Positions 63,634-64,000 of a stretch of DNA of 64,000 nt are shown piece by piece. The translations under genes were made by a program, and so were the position numbers. The notes beneath the pieces are model-generated. The model had not been told where the DNA came from and did no database searches. It was given only the letters and a program-made list of their open reading frames with translations. Position 1 is the first letter of the stretch. Each line of letters starts with the position of its first letter. This stretch comes from Suttonella sp. R2A3 (lineage in GTDB: Bacteria > Pseudomonadota > Gammaproteobacteria > Cardiobacteriales > Cardiobacteriaceae): assembly GCF_021513215.1 (NCBI RefSeq), contig NZ_CP090975.1, positions 1,419,501 to 1,483,500 on the forward strand, given 5' to 3'.

Positions 63634-64000
63634 ATGGCACGTGTTGCGGTGTTGGGCGCGGGTAGCTGGGGAACAGCACTGGCGTTACAGCTGGCACGCA
63701 ATAACCATCAGGTGACGCTGTGGGGCCACCACAGCGAACATATCGCAGCACTTGATGCTGAGCGAATGAATGCCCGGTATTTGCCGGGCATTGCCTTTCC
63801 TGACAACCTCGCGTTGAGCGATCAATTAGCTGAAACTATTACCGGCAGTGAGATGGTGCTGGTGGTAGTCCCGTCGCACGCGTTTGCCGATTTGTTGCGT
63901 GCGATTAAACCGCATTTGGCCGAGCGCCCGTTGATGTGGGCGATTAAAGGATTTGAGGCAAATACCGGTCGTTTATTGAGCGATGTATTTGCCGAAATCA
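63634..64000 (+). CDS. gpsA: glycerol-3-phosphate dehydrogenase [NAD(P)+], 5' part
   Basis: The first 122 codons of GpsA, cut by the window edge. It makes sn-glycerol 3-phosphate for phospholipids. The N-terminal nucleotide loop LGAGSWGTALA (7-17) and VPSHAF with AIKGFEA are typical; the full enzyme would be about 330 residues. secB-gpsA adjacency is common in gammaproteobacteria. Confidence 0.93.
   Translation, partial: MARVAVLGAGSWGTALALQLARNNHQVTLWGHHSEHIAALDAERMNARYLPGIAFPDNLALSDQLAETITGSEMVLVVVPSHAFADLLRAIKPHLAERPLMWAIKGFEANTGRLLSDVFAEI

Overview
The window reads as chromosome of a gammaproteobacterium of roughly balanced base composition. The evidence is gene order: yceD-rpmF-plsX-fabH-fabD-fabG-acpP-fabF-mltG-tmk-holB-pilZ, then clpP-clpX-lon-hupB, a tRNA-Leu(CAA) and secB-gpsA. 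hslVU and clpP each have a near-consensus sigma-32 heat-shock promoter. I cannot name the genus; a small-genome order such as Cardiobacteriales is only a guess.

Layout. 1-5.1 kb: periplasmic azurin, a DUF836 thioredoxin-fold protein, uppP, fabI, a YegP-like protein and hslVU. 5.1-10.4 kb: choline to glycine-betaine operon betB-betA-betT (minus strand), with no betI regulator beside it. 10.7-12.2 kb: a methyltransferase whose start is cut off by a poly-A frameshift, and mgsA. 12.2-19.3 kb: an N-acetylgalactosamine/galactosamine PTS operon, agaR-Z-S-V-W-E-F plus a nagA/agaA-type deacetylase. 19.5-21.6 kb: a hydrolase, a hotdog protein and a methyltransferase.

21.8-32.8 kb is a defence island, in parts visibly AT-richer than its surroundings. 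It opens with a DarT-type DNA ADP-ribosyltransferase carrying an extra N-terminal domain, next to a NADAR-type antitoxin. Next comes a type IC (EcoR124I-like) restriction-modification operon, hsdM-hsdS-prrC-(hsdS 3' remnant)-rhuM/fic-hsdR. The 369-residue protein after hsdS is recognisably PrrC, the anticodon nuclease kept silent by its partner type IC enzyme, with all three catalytic residues at the expected spacing. An 82-bp direct repeat of the hsdS 3' end flanks prrC and records a cassette rearrangement. hsdS also carries the 12-bp repeats that set the spacer length of the recognition site in this family.

32.8-46.7 kb: a small secreted protein, a TolC/HlyD/two-permease export cassette with no ATPase gene, a type B PutA, an ankyrin protein, pyruvate kinase, 5-formyl-THF cyclo-ligase, a CysB-like regulator and a divergent cysteine synthase. 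A 363-bp gap (46.7-47.1 kb) with three perfect TTATNCACA DnaA boxes follows; every gene downstream of it is on the plus strand. 47.1-64 kb: ampD, a beta-lactamase-fold hydrolase, the fatty-acid cluster, the Clp/Lon proteolysis cluster, hupB, tRNA-Leu, secB and the start of gpsA.

The most interesting part is the island, which layers restriction, a tRNA-cutting fail-safe, a RhuM/Fic protein and a DNA ADP-ribosylation module. The components are of known families. The novelty lies in the arrangement, in the fused DarT N-terminal domain and in the rearrangement scars.
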